In this document: positions 58,989 through 64,000 of the stretch, in pieces
Layout: each line of letters starts with the position of its first letter
Numbering within the stretch: position 1 is the stretch's first letter
From: Rutidosis leptorrhynchoides
Lineage: Eukaryota > Streptophyta > Magnoliopsida > Asterales > Asteraceae
Direction of reading: 5' to 3'
Assembly (NCBI RefSeq): GCF_046630445.1
Contig: NC_092335.1
Coordinates: 632,948,001-633,012,000, forward strand
DNA length: 64,000 nucleotides
Notes under the pieces: model-generated
Seen by the model: only the letters and a program-made list of their open reading frames with translations
The model's database searches: none
Told to the model about the DNA's origin: nothing
Program-made: the position numbers and the translations under genes

Positions 58989-59623
58989 CCTGCTGAGCAT
59001 ACACAGCCACTAGAGACACATGAGTCACAGACAGTGATACACTATGGAGCCACCTTGAATGACCCAGATGTTACATGGGCATTACTTAGAGACCAGTAGA
59101 GGCTTTATCGCTTAGAGCATACCTTTAGCGCGAGGGGATGCCGCACAGCACTCTCGGCCCATCTTCATTTAGGCTAGCATGTCGTGTTCAGCCGGCACGA
59201 CAAGCTACCCCCAGGCATTCTACACCGGCCTCAGTTCACTCAGTCGCTTCAGCTGCCATCCCAGCACATGCTACTCCTATTCCCATCACGTCGCCTGTCT
59301 TAGCCATTTCACTTACTCCAGTCACCGAGGCAGTCCCAGTCACTGAGCTACCTGAGGGTTGTCACCTAGTCACGATTCCTATATCAGTTGAGCAACCCAT
59401 AGCCCATGCCTTTGAGATTACCGGGAACATCCCTGATGAGGATCCTTTTCCGAGCCTATCACACCTGGAGTTGCCATCAGACCTTTGTCTAGATTCACTA
59501 CTAGGTCCTGAGTTGGATATAGAGCAACCACTTGAGTATTTGCCGAGACTAGAGAATGATGATGATCTCTTTGGATACTTCGCAGCGCCGACTCAACACA
59601 TTGACCAAGATAGTATTTCGTAG
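58989..59623 (+). pseudogene. Athila post-pol ORF, 3' part
   Basis: The frame from 46380 resumes here (EHTQPLETHESQ) and meets a TAG at about 59096. A second frame, open at 59138-59623, encodes 161 residues rich in P, A, S and T (SAAIPAHATPIPITSPVLAI), then an acidic tail (PRLENDDDLFGYFAAP). No transmembrane segment and no envelope hallmark were seen. It may be a decayed third ORF or an accessory ORF. Confidence 0.45.
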
Positions 59624-61435
59624 ACTACTTTACTTTATTTTACTTTTAGTTTTATCTTTTAGAAGCATTGTACTAAAAAGTTATATATAGTGGAAGTGCT
59701 GCCTTTCTCTTTTTGTTCTTCATGCAGAAACTTTATCAAAAGAGACTAGTCCTTTTCAGCAATTAGGAGACCGACCGTAGGAAGGCCCAACACTAGGAAA
59801 GTAACATGACCATAGGGAAGTAATCTTTCCTCAAACCTATTTCAATTATTACGCACTAAAATCTCTAAGTGTGGGGTCACCCCCGCAACCAACTTAGAAA
59901 TTTTAGAAGGCAATGTCCTTAATTTATAAAGTATTAAAATATTCTTTTTCAGAGAACATTAGGGAGTTCTAAGTGCGTGGTATTGGGTAAAGGTTTAAAG
60001 GACGAGTAACCGTAAACGCCAAGTTTTGAAAAATTCTTTTGTCCAAAAAGTAATTAAGCAATGGATATTGGGTGATTTCGAAAAATTCTTACCTTGTTTT
60101 GCCCAAAAGATCCAATAAAATTGCTAGAAATCGATTTTCGGAACATTCATTAGAACGGAACGATTAAGCTGAAACTGATGTTTTGTGTCAAAAGATTTCT
60201 TTTAAAGAAATATGTAAAAGGCTACGCATGATCAAGCACGACCCCTACTCCCAAAAAGTGAGGACTCTTGGACCCAAAGTATCTCTATGACCCATCAAAT
60301 CTACAGTACTTCGTTATTTCAATTGATGAGCGTGCCGGTGTACGGTTCAAGTTAGAACTTGGTTGTGACATTCGTTTCAAGACCAATGGTTAGTAAGCGC
60401 CATACGTGGTGCAGGTGCGATACTCCTTCCGAAATCATTCTCAATAGAGAAGACAAAAAGCCATCCGTTTCCGTTTCCACTCCACGAAATTTAAACCGAC
60501 CAATTCACATAAAGAGTTGATGAATCAGAAATATTCACCCCAAATTCACTCCCAAAAATACACCTTCATTCCCCTTTCCATTTATCAAAAGATCCAGAGA
60601 TTAATGAAGAGATACATCGATCAAATTCGCTTCAAAAGCACTTGTTAAAAGATTCCGAACCCCTGATTGTTTTTGATAGGTCAAAGACCTATTTTCAGTG
60701 GATTATCACTTCCTCTCTAGGCACCTGGAACGAAAGACAAAAGTTATGAAGAAAGGGTATGCCGAAAAAAAAATATTTGATCAAAGAGCAAAGTCTCTAG
60801 AAATAAAGGCAAAGAAAAACCCGAGAAGTTGCCCCAAGAAGAATACCGGAGAAGCCAAAGAAAATTCTAGACAAAGTCTTAGCAAAATCCGCCTCTTCCG
60901 AAGAAACTTTTTACGGATTCCAAGCCGTTCTCTATCCAAAAATGGATACTCTAAAGAATCAAAGTCTATCAATTCTCTCAAAATCAAAAGATCTGGATAC
61001 CTTTCACAAATCCATAAAATTTCCCAAACAAACTCTACAACCCGTCTTCCTCTCAAAAGAATGCCTAGGAAGAAGATCATTGCCATCCTTACTTAACCGG
61101 TGGAGATATCGATGCTCTACCAAGCCTATGATAAGAACTGTTACACGACTGGCTTCTGAGCAACAATACAATTAGATTAGGACACCCTAAACACTTGAGT
61201 GATATGAGTGATCCGCTAGTGAGGAGCCTGATCATGTATACTCTACATCTAAGAGTTGGAAACTACGTCTTTTTCACTATGGACGCAATTGAAATCTAGC
61301 GACCATATCATCGAAGCTCGAAACTTTTTCTAATACGTTTGAAAGATGTGATTACTTCTGATGAAGGCATAATAAAAAGATCCACGGGTGGTAAAGGGAG
61401 AATATATTAGAAAGAACCTTATATTCCCGCTTTTT
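59624..61435 (+). mobile_element. Athila 3' internal region, non-coding
   Basis: It contains the phrase ctctaagtgtggggtcaccc near 59860-59880, which I associate with the region after pol in Athila elements. Two overlapping short ORFs (60698-61096 and 60942-61175) are lysine- and serine-rich without a recognised family. No Athila 3' LTR appears before the next LTR starts at 61436, so the end is either outside the window or lost. Confidence 0.45.
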
Positions 61436-64000
61436 TGAAATATCCCGTTCATATCGATTATAAACGTTTCATATTAATTGGTTTCGTTGCGAGGTTTTGA
61501 CCTCTATATGAGACGTTTTTCAAAGACTGCATTCGTTTTTAAAACAAACCATAACCTTTATTTTATCGACAAAGGTTTAAAAGACACAACCAAGATTATC
61601 AAGTAATGATAATCTAAAATATCACACTTACACATGACCATTACATAATGGTTTACAATATTAATATGTTACAATAAAGAAAGTTTATCGAATGCAGTTT
61701 TTAAACAATATTAAACAAGCATGCTGACTCCAAATTTTGTCCTTAATTTAGCATGCAACAGCGGAAGCTCTTAATAATCACCTGAGAATAAACATGCTTT
61801 AAACGTCAACAAAAATGTTGGTGAGTTATAGGTTTAATCTATATATTTATCAAATCGTAATAATAGACCACAAGATTTCATTTTTCAATAACATGCAATC
61901 TGCATAAAAATCATTCATATGGCGAACACCTGGTAACCGACATTAACAAGATGCATATAGAATATCCCCAAACAGAATCCTCTCGTCTGTATAATATTAA
62001 CTCGAAGTACTAAAGCATACCATTTTCCAGCATGGGGGGAGTTAGTGCCCGTAGATCTACCTTTAGGATTCGCGTCAATTAATGGCCATTATACCGGCTC
62101 CATACCATTTTCCAGCATGAAGGTTGTATAATAAACATTAATTCTTAGGTTACCAAGCTAAAAGGGTGATATTCGGTATAGTAATCCAACCATAGAATAT
62201 AATTTCAAGTACTTGTGTCTATTTTGTAAAACATTTACAAAACTGCATGTATTCTCATCCCAAAAATATTAGATAGTAAAAATGGGACTATAACTCACTT
62301 TCACGTATTTTCACTTCGTCGGAAAATAAGACTTGGCCACGGGTCGATTCACAAACCTATAACAAATATATATATATATATATCAAAATGTGATAGAAAT
62401 ATATTCATATCATATTTTTTATTTACGTTTTAACGATTTAAGTTGTCAAGTTAGCAGTCCAACGTTAGTAGTTCACAATTAGTAGTACATATATAGTTCA
62501 ACACATAGTATACACGTATTGTATAAGAATCGATCATGACCCATGATACAGCTATTGTCTTTGAAGTCATCTCGACGTATTGTGTATGTGGTGTCTTTCG
62601 ATTTATCCGACGAATTGTATATATAATGTCTAAGACTCAATCACGACCCACTGTACAGCTATTGTCTTTGAAGTTATCTCGACGTATTGTGTACATGTGT
62701 CTTACGATTTATCTGACGTATTGTATATATATTGTCTAAGGTTTAATCACGACCCACTGTACAACTATTGTCTTTGAAGTTATCTCTACGTATTGTGTAC
62801 ATGTGTCTTACGATTGACCAAGACTAGTATGGTACAAGGAAATATGTATGAATACATGTATAATACAAGAAAAGTTAGCTAGGATAAGGTTAGTATAGAT
62901 TTTTGTTCAAAAATCCCGAATTCAAAATGTAGAATTCTAACCAATATTGTTTTGCCCATAATTTCTTCGTTACAACTCCGTTTTGAGTGATTCAAATTGC
63001 TATGGTTTTGGAACGAACTAAATTTTGTGAAACTAAACTGAAAAAGTGGTGGTTTATAGTCAGATTTACAGGTTACAAGTCGGATTTGAAATAGGTAGTC
63101 ATTTCCGTCGAAAGAACGACATCTTGATGACCATTTTAAAAAAAAAAACATACTTCCACTTTGAGTTTAGCTATGATTTTTGGACACGTTATCATGTTCA
63201 TATGAAAAATCATTTTCCCAGAAAACAAGATTCTAATTCAAAGGTTAAGATATGTTTTAATTATCCAACCCAAAACAGCGCGCGGTGTTACTACGACGGC
63301 GTATATCCGGTTTTACGGTGTTCTTCGTGTTTCCAAGTTTTAAATCATTTAGTTAGCATATCATATAGATATAGAACATGTGTTTAGTTGATTTTAAAAG
63401 TCAAGTTAGAAGGATTAACTTTTGTTTGCGAACAAGTTTAGAATTAACTAAACTATGTTCTAGTGATTACAAGTTTAAACCTTCGAATAAGATAGCTTTA
63501 TATGTAAGAATCGAATGATGTTATGAACATCATTAGTACCTCAAGTTTTGTGGATAAACCTACTGGAAAAGAGAAAAATAGGTCTAGCTTCAAAGGATCC
63601 TTGGATGGCTTGAAAGTTCTTGAAGCAAAATCATGACACGAAAACAAGTTCAAGTAAGATCATCACTTGAAATAAAATTGTTATAGTTATAGAAATTGAA
63701 CCAAAGTTTGTATATGATTCTTACCTTGAATTAGAAAGATATCTTACTGGAAATAACAAAGATTTCTTAAGATTGGATGATCACTTGAAATGGATTTGCA
63801 AGGTTGAAAGTAAGCTAGCAAACTTGAAAGTGTTCTTGATGTGTTCTTGAGTAATTGTTTTGTAACTTGGTTTATGTATGGATTTATGAACTAGATTAAG
63901 CTAGATTTTGTTGAAGATGATGAAGAACACTTAGAACAATGGAAGAACACTTGAGAGAGAGTAGTTTGATGCAAGAAAATTGAAAAATGAATGTGTTTGT
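61436..64000 (-). mobile_element. Partial long LTR of Tekay type, cut by the window end
   Basis: The plus strand starts TGAAATATCCCG. Read on the minus strand, the blocks gagaatacatgc (62245-62261), aaatcttgtggtc (61866-61879), ctcaccaacat..tgttgacg, catgtttattctcaggt and gagcttccgctgt (61758-61830) occur in the same order as in the Tekay LTR and the 30952 solo LTR. Length and the other end are unknown. From about 63600 the minus strand looks like a leader with cttgaag/caagaa repeats. Confidence 0.7.
62530..62817. repeat. Tandem repeat, period about 106 bp, 2.6 copies
   Basis: The phrase agctattgtctttgaag (aactattg in the third copy) occurs at about 62550, 62657 and 62763, each time followed by a cgacgtattgtgta-type block. 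The array lies inside the partial LTR. Confidence 0.88.

Noticed and set aside
60698-61175. Two overlapping basic ORFs in the Athila 3' region
   Set aside because: Lysine- and serine-rich translations in two frames of AT-rich DNA without a recognisable domain; described as region content only.

Overview
This is nuclear DNA of a flowering plant, and no bacterial or organellar genes are visible. Introns have GT/AG borders, the sequence is AT-rich, and most of it is nested plant-type retrotransposons (Ty3/gypsy Athila, Tekay, Tat and a further chromovirus; Ty1/copia; L1-type LINEs; a TRIM) with hAT-type MITEs. The style of the long Tekay-type LTRs reminds me of the daisy family (Asteraceae). That is recollection and was not tested by a search.

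Layout. 1-3760: AT-rich array of roughly 220-345 bp units. 4440-5698: truncated LTR. 6180-7760: Ty1/copia gag and LTR remnant. 7981-8190: hAT MITE. 8856-11068: solo LTR. 11600-14253: 5'-truncated LINE. 14531-16703: the one host gene that looks intact, with three exons and 424 codons; it encodes a degenerate kinase domain followed by an IRE1/RNase L-type KEN ribonuclease domain. About 16700-23060: broken chromovirus on the minus strand, interrupted by a LINE (which itself carries a 784-bp insertion) and by a 645-bp TRIM. 23815-27141: a second, near-identical copy of the AT-rich array. 27385-27642: orphan exon-like ORF. 28406-39604: complete-ended but gag-less Tat-type element on the minus strand. 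It carries an antisense plus-strand gene, itself split by a 3.47-kb solo LTR. 39971-40303: B3-domain pseudogene. 40320-61435: Athila element, split at 46380/58989 by a 12.6-kb Tekay element with 3.0-kb LTRs and a CCTGC target duplication; that Tekay element is in turn split by a 518-bp hAT MITE. 61436-64000: the start of another long LTR running off the window.

Insertion borders were set by matching target-site duplications on both sides: CTTCACAT, GTATT, GCTGC, CCATT, TACGT, TTTTG, CCTGC and ATTCTCCA. The transposon genes are nearly all broken by stops and frameshifts. The main biological candidate is the soluble pseudokinase-KEN gene. It lies between two array copies that differ at only about a dozen sites by eye, which suggests a recent duplication in this locus. 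Other points of interest are the antisense intron-containing gene in the Tat element, an extra acidic ORF before gag in the Tekay element, recurring 13-nt odd palindromes in unrelated repeats, and sequence blocks shared by three otherwise different long LTRs.
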